DNA of 5,165 bases from the NCBI GenBank assembly GCA_033764095.1, contig JANRJF010000156.1, positions 1 through 5,165 of the forward strand, read 5' to 3'. Under the pieces are notes generated by a model. It had not been told where the DNA came from, did not search any database, and saw only the letters and a list, made by a program, of their open reading frames with translations. Each line of letters opens with the position of its first letter. Positions within the stretch are counted from its first letter, which is position 1. The position numbers and the translations under genes are program-made. Below, piece after piece: positions 1 through 5,165 of the stretch. Source of the stretch: JBDTMT01 sp033764095. GTDB taxonomy: Bacteria > Desulfobacterota > Binatia > HRBIN30 > CADEER01.

Positions 1-606
1 GGCGCCGGCGCGCAGCGCCTCCGGCGCCCAGTAGTAGAGCGACTCGGCGGCGCGGCGCAGCCAGCCCGGCGCGCCGCCGCGCGGTGCCGGCGCATAGTCC
101 TCGGTGAGCAGGTGGGCGAAGGCGGTGCCGAGATCGCAGGCGAGCCACAGGCAGTCGCCCAGCGCCAGCGCCGCCGGCGCCTCGCGGTCGTCCGGCTCGG
201 CGAGCAGCCAGCCCTGCGCGCGACCACGCGGCGGCGCGGCGGCGAGACGGGCATAGGGCACGCGCGGCAGGGTGAGCGCGGTGATGCCGAACGGCTGCGC
301 CTGCGCGAACAGCGCCGCCGGCACGATCGGCTCGCTGAGCGGCAGCCGCACGACGCCCTCGGCGAGCACCGCGTCGCCGGCGCCGAGCGCGTGCCGCACG
401 AAGGCCGGGCCGCCGTGCAACACCACGGCGCGGCGCGCCGCCAGGGCGAGGCTCTCCTCGCGACTGAAGTCGGCGCCGACCGCCACCACCGGCAGCGCAC
501 CGGCGTCCTGCAGTCCGCCGACGCGGCGATACGGCATGCGCTCCAGCTCCAGCGCGGTGGCGATCCCCAGCGCGGCGTAGTCGTCGTGGGCGAAGAGGGC
601 GATCAT
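1..606 (-). CDS. Unrecognised protein, N-terminal 202 residues (runs off left edge)
   Basis: Open frame from an ATG at 606 to the left edge with no stop, so the 3' end is missing. The ATG directly follows the TGA of the acetyltransferase gene (TGA-ATG, no gap), which supports the start and places it in the same operon. A purine-rich GGGAGGG at 626-620 lies 13 nt upstream, rather far for a normal ribosome site, so translation may rely on coupling. The protein begins MIALFAHDDYAALGIATALE, an alternating strand/helix pattern. A second strand-like stretch, LPVVAVGADFS, follows near residues 38-48 and RAVVLHGG near 59-66. This resembles a flavodoxin-like or class I glutamine-amidotransferase-like fold, but I see no catalytic Cys in a GxCxG elbow. 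Residues about 155-175 (DCLWLACDLGTAFAHLLTED) faintly recall the segment before the catalytic part of some long polysaccharide deacetylase-like proteins. No signal peptide or membrane segment is visible. Function is not assigned; the operon suggests a role in polysaccharide synthesis or modification. Confidence 0.75.
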   Translation of the reverse strand, partial: MIALFAHDDYAALGIATALELERMPYRRVGGLQDAGALPVVAVGADFSREESLALAARRAVVLHGGPAFVRHALGAGDAVLAEGVVRLPLSEPIVPAALFAQAQPFGITALTLPRVPYARLAAAPPRGRAQGWLLAEPDDREAPAALALGDCLWLACDLGTAFAHLLTEDYAPAPRGGAPGWLRRAAESLYYWAPEALRAGA

Positions 607-1245
607 TCAGGCGGCGCCGCCCTCCCGAACCGCCACCCCCAGCGCGCCCCCGGCGCGCGACTCGCTGATCTCGAAGCGGCGCCCGCAGCGCCCGCAGCTC
701 ACCGACGCCGCGGCGAGCGACACGCCGTCGAGCGGCGTGCCGCAGACGCAGACGAAGCCGCGCAGGCGCGCCGGATTGCCGACCACCAGGCCGTACGGCG
801 GCACGTCGCGCAGCACCACGGCCCCCATGCCGACCATGGCGTAGCGGCCGATCTCGATGCCGGGGCCGAGCCGCGCGCCGGCGCCGAGGGTGGCGCCCTC
901 GCGCACCACGGTGTGCAGCGTATCGGCGGTCGGCGCCGAGCTGGCCAGCGCGCCGCTGTCGGGATCGAAGGCGCGCGGATAGCGATCGTTGGTGAAAATC
1001 ACCCCGGCGGCGATCATCACCCGCGATTCGATCGTCACCCCGGTGCAGAGGTAGACGTGCGCGTTCACCTTCACCCCGTCGCCGATCGCGACGCCGTAGG
1101 CGACGTAGGTCTTCTCACCGACGATGCAGTCGCGCCCGATGGTCGCCGGACCGCGCACGTGCACGTGGTCCCACACCGAGGTGCCGGGACCGATGACGAC
1201 GCCCGGCTCGATCAGCGCGGTGGGATGGATGCGGACGTCCGCCAT
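607..1245 (-). CDS. WlbB/WxcM-N-type sugar N-acetyltransferase (left-handed beta-helix) with C-terminal zinc ribbon
   Basis: A 212-residue protein, close to the usual 190-210 for the family. Residues about 4-90 and 109-148 carry hexapeptide repeats of the left-handed beta-helix type (IHPTALIEPGVVIGPGTSVW, then IGRDCIVGEKTYV), interrupted near 85-108 by the loop FTNDRYPRA. That loop is typical of acetyltransferases acting on 3-amino nucleotide sugars; the Asn of TND (residue 86) matches the position proposed to be active in WlbB. VVGNPARL at 154-161 is the conserved end of the helix. The tail has CxC at 166/168 and CxxC at 184/187, a probable zinc ribbon. Expected reaction: acetyl-CoA-dependent N-acetylation of a UDP- or dTDP-linked 3-amino sugar in the cytoplasm. 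The ATG at 1245 is chosen because MADVRIHP fits the family N-terminus and GGAG lies just upstream (1252-1249, only 3 nt away). An in-frame GTG at 1257 overlaps the preceding stop as GTGA and would add four residues (VTET). Exact sugar substrate is not known. Confidence 0.93.
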   Translation of the reverse strand: MADVRIHPTALIEPGVVIGPGTSVWDHVHVRGPATIGRDCIVGEKTYVAYGVAIGDGVKVNAHVYLCTGVTIESRVMIAAGVIFTNDRYPRAFDPDSGALASSAPTADTLHTVVREGATLGAGARLGPGIEIGRYAMVGMGAVVLRDVPPYGLVVGNPARLRGFVCVCGTPLDGVSLAAASVSCGRCGRRFEISESRAGGALGVAVREGGAA

Positions 1246-1253
1246 CGTCTCCG

Positions 1254-2306
1254 TCACGCCGACGCGGCGGCGCCGTTGGCGGGCGCCGACAGCGACACCA
1301 GGTCGAGCTCGCGCGCCCCCTGGATGGCGACCCACTCGCTGCTGCCCGACTGCAGCGAGCGATAGGCGGCGTCGACCGCCGCCACCACCTGCAGACACTC
1401 CGCCGGGCTGATCCACGGCGCGCCGCGGTCGTCGATCGAGTCGACGAAGCGCGCCAGCATGGCGCGATGCGCGCCGAGCTTGTCGTAGGCGCCGCCGATC
1501 TCTTCCCACGCCTGGCCGACGCGCTTCAGCCGCGCCCCCTGCCAGCCGACCTCCAGCGAGCCGCGCGAGCCGTGCACGACCAGGTAGCTGTCGCGCGGCG
1601 TCGCCAGGCTCCAGCTCACATCGACGCGGCCGATGACCCCCTCCCCGGCCCACACCTGCAGCGTCGCCGAGTCCTCGACCGCCAGCGGCTGCAGCGCGCG
1701 CAGGCGCGTCGCCTGGACGCGGCGGATGCCGCCGAACAGAAAGGCGACGATGTCGAGCGCGTGGCAGCCGTTGTCGATGATCACGCCGCCGCCCGAGTGC
1801 GCCGCGACGCTGTTCCAGCGCGCCCGCATGTCGACCGGGCTGCAGAAGCTGATCTCGAACGAGACCGGATCGCCGAGCTCGCCGGCGGCGAGGACGGCGC
1901 GCGCCCGCGCCACCTCGGGCACGTGGCGGAACTTGCTCGCCACCAGCACGCGGCGGTGGGCGCGGTTGCCGGCCTGCAGCATGGTCAGCACGTCCCAGGT
2001 GGTGAGCGCCAGCGGCTTCTCACACAGGACGTGCAGGCCGCGCTCCAGGCAGCGCAGCGTCGTCGCGGCATGGTCGTCGGGCGGCGTGCCGACGACCACG
2101 CCGTGCAGGTCGCCGGCGTCGAGCATCGCGTCGAGCGTCGCGAAGGCGGGCACCCCGGCCGCCGCGGCGCGGGCGCGCGCCGCGGCGTCGGGATCGCAGA
2201 CCGCCGCCAGCGCGGCGCCGGGCAGCTGGCGCAGCGCGTCGAAGTGGATGGCGCCGGCGCGCCCGAGGCCGACGATGCCGATGCGGGTTGGAGTCGCTGC
2301 TGCCAT
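1254..2306 (-). CDS. Gfo/Idh/MocA-family NAD(P)-dependent sugar oxidoreductase
   Basis: A 350-residue protein, the normal length for this family. The N-terminal Rossmann domain shows IGIVGLGRAG with the GxGxxG glycines at 13, 15 and 18, and an acidic residue (D38, in AVCDPD) at the end of the second strand, favouring NAD(H). The family hallmark CEKPL sits at 95-99, with the active-site Lys at 97. The C-terminal alpha/beta domain carries SKFRH (124-128) and GGGVIIDNGCHALDI (172-186), with the conserved D178, H182 and D185. The start is the ATG at 2306, preceded by GGGGGA at 2315-2310; no better upstream start exists. The preceding gene ends 29 nt away and the acetyltransferase begins 8 nt after this stop. 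Next to a WlbB-like acetyltransferase the likeliest job is oxidation of a nucleotide-sugar C3 hydroxyl before amination, as WlbA/WbpB does. The family is broad (inositol, glucose-fructose and other dehydrogenases), so the substrate is inferred from context only. Confidence 0.95.
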   Translation of the reverse strand: MAAATPTRIGIVGLGRAGAIHFDALRQLPGAALAAVCDPDAAARARAAAAGVPAFATLDAMLDAGDLHGVVVGTPPDDHAATTLRCLERGLHVLCEKPLALTTWDVLTMLQAGNRAHRRVLVASKFRHVPEVARARAVLAAGELGDPVSFEISFCSPVDMRARWNSVAAHSGGGVIIDNGCHALDIVAFLFGGIRRVQATRLRALQPLAVEDSATLQVWAGEGVIGRVDVSWSLATPRDSYLVVHGSRGSLEVGWQGARLKRVGQAWEEIGGAYDKLGAHRAMLARFVDSIDDRGAPWISPAECLQVVAAVDAAYRSLQSGSSEWVAIQGARELDLVSLSAPANGAAASA

Positions 2307-2335
2307 GAGTCCCCCGTTGCGCTGGCGGCGCGCCG

Positions 2336-3085
2336 CTAGCGCCCGAACACCTGGCGCGCCTGGCGTGCGCCGACCGCCAGGGTGGTGAGCGTGATCAGGT
2401 GGGCGTGCGCCAGCACCGCGTCGCCGACGCGCAGCTTCGACTCGCCGAAGCGCCGCGTCTCCAGCGCCATCGGCACCTCGCGCACGCGGTAGCCGGCGAG
2501 CATCGCCTTGAGGAAGATCTCGGCCACCGCCGAGAAGCCGTCGCCGCGGAAGCGGATGCGGCGCAGCACACGCAGGTTGTAGGCGCGGAACAGGCAGGTG
2601 AAGGTGTGCACGTCGCGCCCGAGCAGGCCGCGGTAGATGCCCGACACCTGGCGGCTCAGCAGCAGCCGCATGCGGCTGCCCTCGGCGGCGGCGGCGCTGT
2701 CGGGATGCCAGGCCGAGGCGGTGGCGATGTCGGCGCCCTGCTCGACCAGCTCGGTGAGCTCCGGCAGGCGCTCGGGCGGATAGGTGCAGTCGCTGTCGAT
2801 GGTGCAGACGATCGGCGACTGCACGTGCGCGAAGCCGGTGCGCAGCGCCGCGCCGAGGCCGCGGTTCTCGTGGTGGCGCAGCACGCTCACCCAGCGCGCG
2901 TCGCGCGCGGCGCGCAACAGCTGCGCGAAGGTGTCGTCGCTGCTGCCGTCGTCGACGAACAGCACCTGCCAGTCGGCGGCGGCGCCACGCCGCAGCGCGG
3001 CGAGGCGGGCGAGCAGCATCGGCAGCCCCTCCGCCTCGTTGAAGCACGGCACCACGACGGTGACCGGCGCGACGCGGCCGCGCAT
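2336..3085 (-). CDS. Family 2 glycosyltransferase, dolichol-phosphate-mannosyltransferase-like
   Basis: A 249-residue single-domain GT-A enzyme. VTVVVPCFNEAEGL (8-21) is the nucleotide-binding entry strand, VDDGSSDDT (44-52) the first acidic motif, NRGLGAALRTGF (74-85) the conserved NxGxGxAxxxG segment, and DSD (97-99) the DxD metal/nucleotide-diphosphate site. The downstream ETRRFGESKLR (209-219) after YRVREVPM is the R-x-x-G-x-S-K signature of DPM1/DPMS-like enzymes, and GFSAVAEIFLKA (183-194) supplies the acceptor-side acidic residue. There is no C-terminal membrane pair, unlike GtrB/ArnC-like relatives, so it is probably cytosolic or membrane-associated through partners. Expected role: transfer of a hexose from a nucleotide donor to polyprenyl phosphate or to the growing lipid-linked oligosaccharide. 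The ATG at 3085 overlaps the stop of the sugar transferase gene by one base (TGATG), which implies coupled translation. Donor sugar cannot be read from sequence. Confidence 0.95.
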   Translation of the reverse strand: MRGRVAPVTVVVPCFNEAEGLPMLLARLAALRRGAAADWQVLFVDDGSSDDTFAQLLRAARDARWVSVLRHHENRGLGAALRTGFAHVQSPIVCTIDSDCTYPPERLPELTELVEQGADIATASAWHPDSAAAAEGSRMRLLLSRQVSGIYRGLLGRDVHTFTCLFRAYNLRVLRRIRFRGDGFSAVAEIFLKAMLAGYRVREVPMALETRRFGESKLRVGDAVLAHAHLITLTTLAVGARQARQVFGR

Positions 3086-3087
3086 CA
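3083..3087 (-). other. TGATG stop-start overlap (sugar transferase / GT2)
   Basis: The TGA ending the sugar transferase (3087-3085) shares its A with the ATG of the GT2 gene (3085-3083). Such overlaps typically let terminating ribosomes restart, keeping the two products in fixed proportion. Confidence 0.9.
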
Positions 3088-4497
3088 GTGCGCCCCCTGC
3101 CCGGAGAGCACCGCGGGAATGGTGCGCGCCAGGATCTTGAGGTCGAGCGCCAGCGACCAGTTGTCGATGTACTGCATGTCGAGCCGCACCCATTCGTCGA
3201 AGCGCGGCGCGCGGCTCTCGACCTGCCACAGGCAGGTGATGCCGGGTTTGACGCTGAAGCGGCGGCGATGCCAGCGCACGTCGATGCGCTCGACGTCGCG
3301 CACCGGCAGTGGGCGCGGCCCGACCAGGCTCATCTCGCCGCGCAGCACGTTGAGCAGCTGCGGCAGCTCGTCGAGGCTGGTGCGGCGCAGCCAGCGCCCG
3401 ACCCGCGTCACGCGCGGGTCGTCGGCGATCTTGAACACCGGCCCGTCGGCCTCGTTGCGCCCCTCCAGTCCGGCCTGCAGCGCCTCGGCGCCGACCACCA
3501 TGGTGCGGAACTTGAACACCCGGAAGCCGCGCCGCTGCAGGCCGATGCGCCGTTGGCGGAAGAACACCGGACCGCGCGAGTCGAGCTTGATCGCGATCGC
3601 GCACAGCAGCAGCAGCGGGCTGAAGACGAGCAGGCCGAGCAGCGCGCCGGTGACGTCGAGGACGCGCTTGGCGACCAGGCTGGGGCTCTCGGCCGGCCCG
3701 GTGTGCAGGGTGAGGATCGGCTGGCCGTCGACCTCGTCGATGATCGCGCGCGCCCAGGTGAGCGCCGCCACCTGGGTGACGACGCGCACCAGGATGCCCT
3801 GCTCCTCGCACACCGCGACGACGCGGTTGATCAGGCGCTGCGAGCTGTCGAGCGGCAGCGCCATGAAGACCTCGTCGATCTGGCCGGCGTCGACCATCGT
3901 CGTCACCAGCGCCAGCACCTCGTCGGGCGCCAGGCTGTGGGCGCCGTCGCCGCAGTCGATGACGCCGGCGACCTGGTAGCCGAGCTCGTGGCGACGCGCC
4001 AGGCGCGCCGCCAGCGCCAACGCCTCGTCGCCGCTGCCCAGCACGATGACGTTGCGCAGGTTGCGGCCGGCGGCGCGCAGCCGGTGGCTGATGGCGCGCA
4101 GCAGGCGGCGCTCCAGCGCCAGGCCGACGAAGGCGAGCACGGTGAAGGCGAGCGCCACGCCCGGCGTCAGGCTGGGGATGCGCCCGGCCAGCGCCAGCGC
4201 CGCCACCGGCAGCGCCGCGACGCCGACCGCGCTGACCAGGTCGCGCAGCTCGCGCGCGGCGCTCGCCATGCGGTACGAGCGATAGAGGCCGCAGCCGCGC
4301 AGCACGACGTGCCAGAGGCCGAGGTACAACAGGCCGGCGAGCGCGTCGGCGAGCGAGACGCGCTGCGCCAGGATGGCCTCGCCGCTGAGGCGATGCCCGC
4401 CGGCGCCGACGGCGAGCACGCCGATCAACAGCACGCCGACCACCAGCAGGTCGGCGAGCTGCAGCAGCGACAGCACGACGCGGCGCTGCGGCGTCAC
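3085..4497 (-). CDS. Polyprenyl-phosphate sugar-1-phosphate transferase (WcaJ/CpsE-type initiating enzyme)
   Basis: A 470-residue integral membrane protein of the length usual for the family. Four hydrophobic segments occupy about residues 7-32, 48-68, 86-105 and 111-128, with GLYRSYR at 70-76 after the second. A soluble Rossmann-like domain follows (NVIVLGSGDEAL, 149-160; about 145-265). A membrane or re-entrant segment at about 281-304 leads to the catalytic domain: GPVFFRQRRIG (309-319), KFRTM (329-333), DDPRVTRVGRWLRRTSLDELPQ with the catalytic Asp-Glu pair at 376-377, RGEMSLVGPRP (386-396), KPGITCLWQ (417-425) and the C-terminal YIDNWSLALDLKIL. It transfers a sugar-1-phosphate from a UDP-sugar to undecaprenyl phosphate, starting repeat-unit assembly on the inner membrane. 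The start is GTG at 4497, overlapping the upstream stop as GTGA; it places the first membrane segment at residue 7, as expected, whereas the first ATG (residue 77) would delete two segments. The sugar (glucose, galactose or other) is not determined. Confidence 0.97.
   Translation of the reverse strand: MTPQRRVVLSLLQLADLLVVGVLLIGVLAVGAGGHRLSGEAILAQRVSLADALAGLLYLGLWHVVLRGCGLYRSYRMASAARELRDLVSAVGVAALPVAALALAGRIPSLTPGVALAFTVLAFVGLALERRLLRAISHRLRAAGRNLRNVIVLGSGDEALALAARLARRHELGYQVAGVIDCGDGAHSLAPDEVLALVTTMVDAGQIDEVFMALPLDSSQRLINRVVAVCEEQGILVRVVTQVAALTWARAIIDEVDGQPILTLHTGPAESPSLVAKRVLDVTGALLGLLVFSPLLLLCAIAIKLDSRGPVFFRQRRIGLQRRGFRVFKFRTMVVGAEALQAGLEGRNEADGPVFKIADDPRVTRVGRWLRRTSLDELPQLLNVLRGEMSLVGPRPLPVRDVERIDVRWHRRRFSVKPGITCLWQVESRAPRFDEWVRLDMQYIDNWSLALDLKILARTIPAVLSGQGAH
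3093..3098 (-). promoter_or_regulatory. Ribosome binding site for the GT2 gene
   Basis: AGGGGG on the minus strand lies inside the 3' end of the sugar transferase gene with 7 nt before the ATG at 3085. The good spacing supports that start and the TGATG coupling between the two genes. Confidence 0.6.
4494..4497 (-). other. GTGA start-stop overlap (CpsD-like / sugar transferase)
   Basis: The GTG start of the sugar transferase (4497-4495) overlaps the TGA of the CpsD-like gene (4496-4494). This is a classic coupling arrangement and is one reason to prefer the GTG start over the internal ATG 76 codons later. Confidence 0.85.
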
Positions 4498-5165
4498 GCG
4501 CCCCCCCCGTTCGGCGCCGCCGGCAGCAGGTGGCGCAGCCAGGCGGGCAGCGGATCGCGGCTGCCGACCACCACCAGCCCGAGCGGGCGGCAACCCACCG
4601 CGTGCGCGCGCTCGACGGCGTGGCGCAGCGCCGCGGCGGCGGTGTGCTCGGCGTGCACGACCAGCACCAGGCCGTCGCAGGCGCAGGCGAGCAAGGCGGC
4701 GTCCACCGCGCCGAGCGCGCCGGCGGCGATGCAGACCAGGTCGGCGTCGCCGGCGTGCGCGCGCAGCCAGCCCTGGATCGCGCCGCTCTCGGCGTGACTG
4801 CTGAGGTCGAGCCCGAGCGGCGGCGCCTCGTTCCACCGCGCGTCGCCGTCCGCCGCCACCGGCTGCAGCGTGCGGCTGCCGCCGCTGTCGGCGAGGTGCG
4901 CGAGCAGCACGCGATGCCCGGTGCGGCGCACGTGCGCCGCCAGGCCGGCGACCACCCGGTTGACGCCGACCGGCGCCGTCGCGCCGGCGAACACGACGCT
5001 GCGCGTCGGCTGGCCATTCGCCGCCGTGCGCAGGTTGTCGTAGAGCGCCGCGTACCGTCCGTCCGGGTCGCTCGGTTGGCGCAGCAGCGCCTCGACCGCG
5101 GCGCGCTCGGCGCCGCCGCCGCTCGCCGTCGCCAGCGCGCGGCCGCTGGGCCCGCGCCGCGGCGC
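4494..5165 (-). CDS. CpsD/Wzc-like P-loop protein with degenerate ATPase motifs, C-terminal part
   Basis: The frame is open from the right edge to the TGA at 4496-4494, giving 223 visible residues; the start is outside. A GTG at 4994 lies in mid-domain and is not a credible start: upstream, RYAALYDNLRTAANGQPTRS (37-56 of the visible part) matches the helix before the P-loop in tyrosine autokinases (E-x-x-R-x-L-R-T-N-L) and PRS-V-V-F the first strand. The fold pattern follows CpsD/CapB/Wzc to the end, including GDADLVCIAAGAL (139-151), DAALLACACDGLVLVVHAEH (155-174) and GCRPLGLVVVG (191-201). The motifs themselves are changed. Walker A reads ATAPVGVNRV with no Lys or Ser/Thr, Walker A' reads VLLAHLAD in place of LLIDAD, and Walker B has Ala instead of Asp (A147). 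No tyrosine cluster ends the protein. It could be a non-catalytic regulator of polymer length or export in place of, or alongside, an active kinase. A fusion to an N-terminal Wzz domain beyond the edge cannot be excluded. Confidence 0.82.
   Translation of the reverse strand, partial: APRRGPSGRALATASGGGAERAAVEALLRQPSDPDGRYAALYDNLRTAANGQPTRSVVFAGATAPVGVNRVVAGLAAHVRRTGHRVLLAHLADSGGSRTLQPVAADGDARWNEAPPLGLDLSSHAESGAIQGWLRAHAGDADLVCIAAGALGAVDAALLACACDGLVLVVHAEHTAAAALRHAVERAHAVGCRPLGLVVVGSRDPLPAWLRHLLPAAPNGGGA
4501..4508 (-). repeat. Run of eight G at the junction of the CpsD-like and sugar transferase genes
   Basis: The minus strand reads AAC-GGGGGGGG-CGC-GTGA. The run codes for the last glycines of the CpsD-like protein and lies 3 nt before the GTG of the sugar transferase, so it may also act as an unusually close Shine-Dalgarno sequence. 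It is the longest homopolymer I noticed in the window; the next longest C/G runs are about five bases. One extra G, or a -1 ribosomal slip, puts the upstream frame directly into the sugar transferase frame. Confidence 0.85.

Noticed and set aside
610..621. 12-nt palindrome GGCGGCGCCGCC just before the start of the last gene
   Set aside because: Similar GGC/GCC strings recur throughout the window, and the stem would be only about 4 bp, so a regulatory role is not supported.
112..1365. Long plus-strand open frame (417 codons) opposite the unknown, acetyltransferase and oxidoreductase genes
   Set aside because: It is antisense to three genes with clear family motifs or tight operon junctions. 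Its translation is Arg/Ala/His-rich with no recognisable motif, as expected of a GC-rich shadow frame.
3399..3421. Perfect 9-bp inverted repeat with 5-nt loop (CGACCCGCG / CGCGGGTCG), a possible terminator or operator
   Set aside because: It lies inside the conserved DDPRVTRVGR coding segment of the sugar transferase, has no T tract, and follows from the codons of that motif in GC-rich DNA.
3088..4797. Plus-strand open frame of 569 codons, and other plus-strand frames at 1467-2339 and 2399-3979
   Set aside because: All lie opposite well-supported enzymes and read as Gln/Arg/His/Ala-rich low-complexity sequence. Stop codons are rare in every frame at this GC content.
4494..4994. Short version of the CpsD-like gene starting at GTG 4994
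   Set aside because: The frame stays open to the right edge and the residues before the GTG match the helix preceding the P-loop in the family, so the true start lies outside the window.
2336..5017. Minus-strand open frame of 893 codons whose last part is the GT2 enzyme
   Set aside because: Only the final 249 codons are meaningful. The rest overlaps the sugar transferase and CpsD-like genes in a wrong frame and is Arg/Ala-rich filler.

Overview
The window is a very GC-rich, gene-dense piece of a bacterial chromosome. All six supported genes lie on the minus strand and read from right to left. Nothing identifies the species. The GC content, the Ala/Arg/Gly-rich proteins and the short-gap gene packing would fit a high-GC Gram-negative lineage such as Myxococcota, Binatota or a related group, but that is only a guess. 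The locus is part of a cell-surface or exopolysaccharide biosynthesis cluster.

In transcription order (right to left): (1) 5165-4494, the C-terminal part of a CpsD/Wzc-like P-loop protein whose nucleotide-binding motifs look eroded; its start is beyond the right edge. (2) 4497-3085, a complete polyprenyl-phosphate glycosylphosphotransferase (WcaJ/CpsE type), the membrane enzyme that loads the first sugar phosphate on the lipid carrier. (3) 3085-2336, a family 2 glycosyltransferase resembling dolichol-phosphate mannosyltransferases. (4) 2306-1254, a Gfo/Idh/MocA NAD(P)-dependent sugar oxidoreductase. (5) 1245-607, a left-handed beta-helix N-acetyltransferase of the WlbB/WxcM-N type with a C-terminal zinc ribbon. 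(6) 606-1, the first 202 residues of an unrecognised protein that runs off the left edge.

The genes are almost certainly one operon. The junctions are a 4-nt GTGA overlap, a 1-nt TGATG overlap, a 29-nt gap, an 8-nt gap (or a GTGA overlap if the alternative start is used), and a TGA directly followed by ATG. There is no gene-free stretch longer than 29 nt, and I see no promoter, terminator, RNA gene, mobile element or CRISPR.

As a pathway: the oxidoreductase and acetyltransferase look like two of the three steps (oxidation, transamination, acetylation) that make a 3-acetamido nucleotide sugar. The sugar transferase starts the lipid-linked repeat unit, the GT2 enzyme adds or donates a sugar, and the CpsD-like protein would belong to polymer length control or export. 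The points most worth a second look are the degenerate ATPase motifs in the CpsD-like protein and a run of eight G at its 3' end. That run doubles as the leader of the next gene, and a one-base change in it would fuse the two reading frames.
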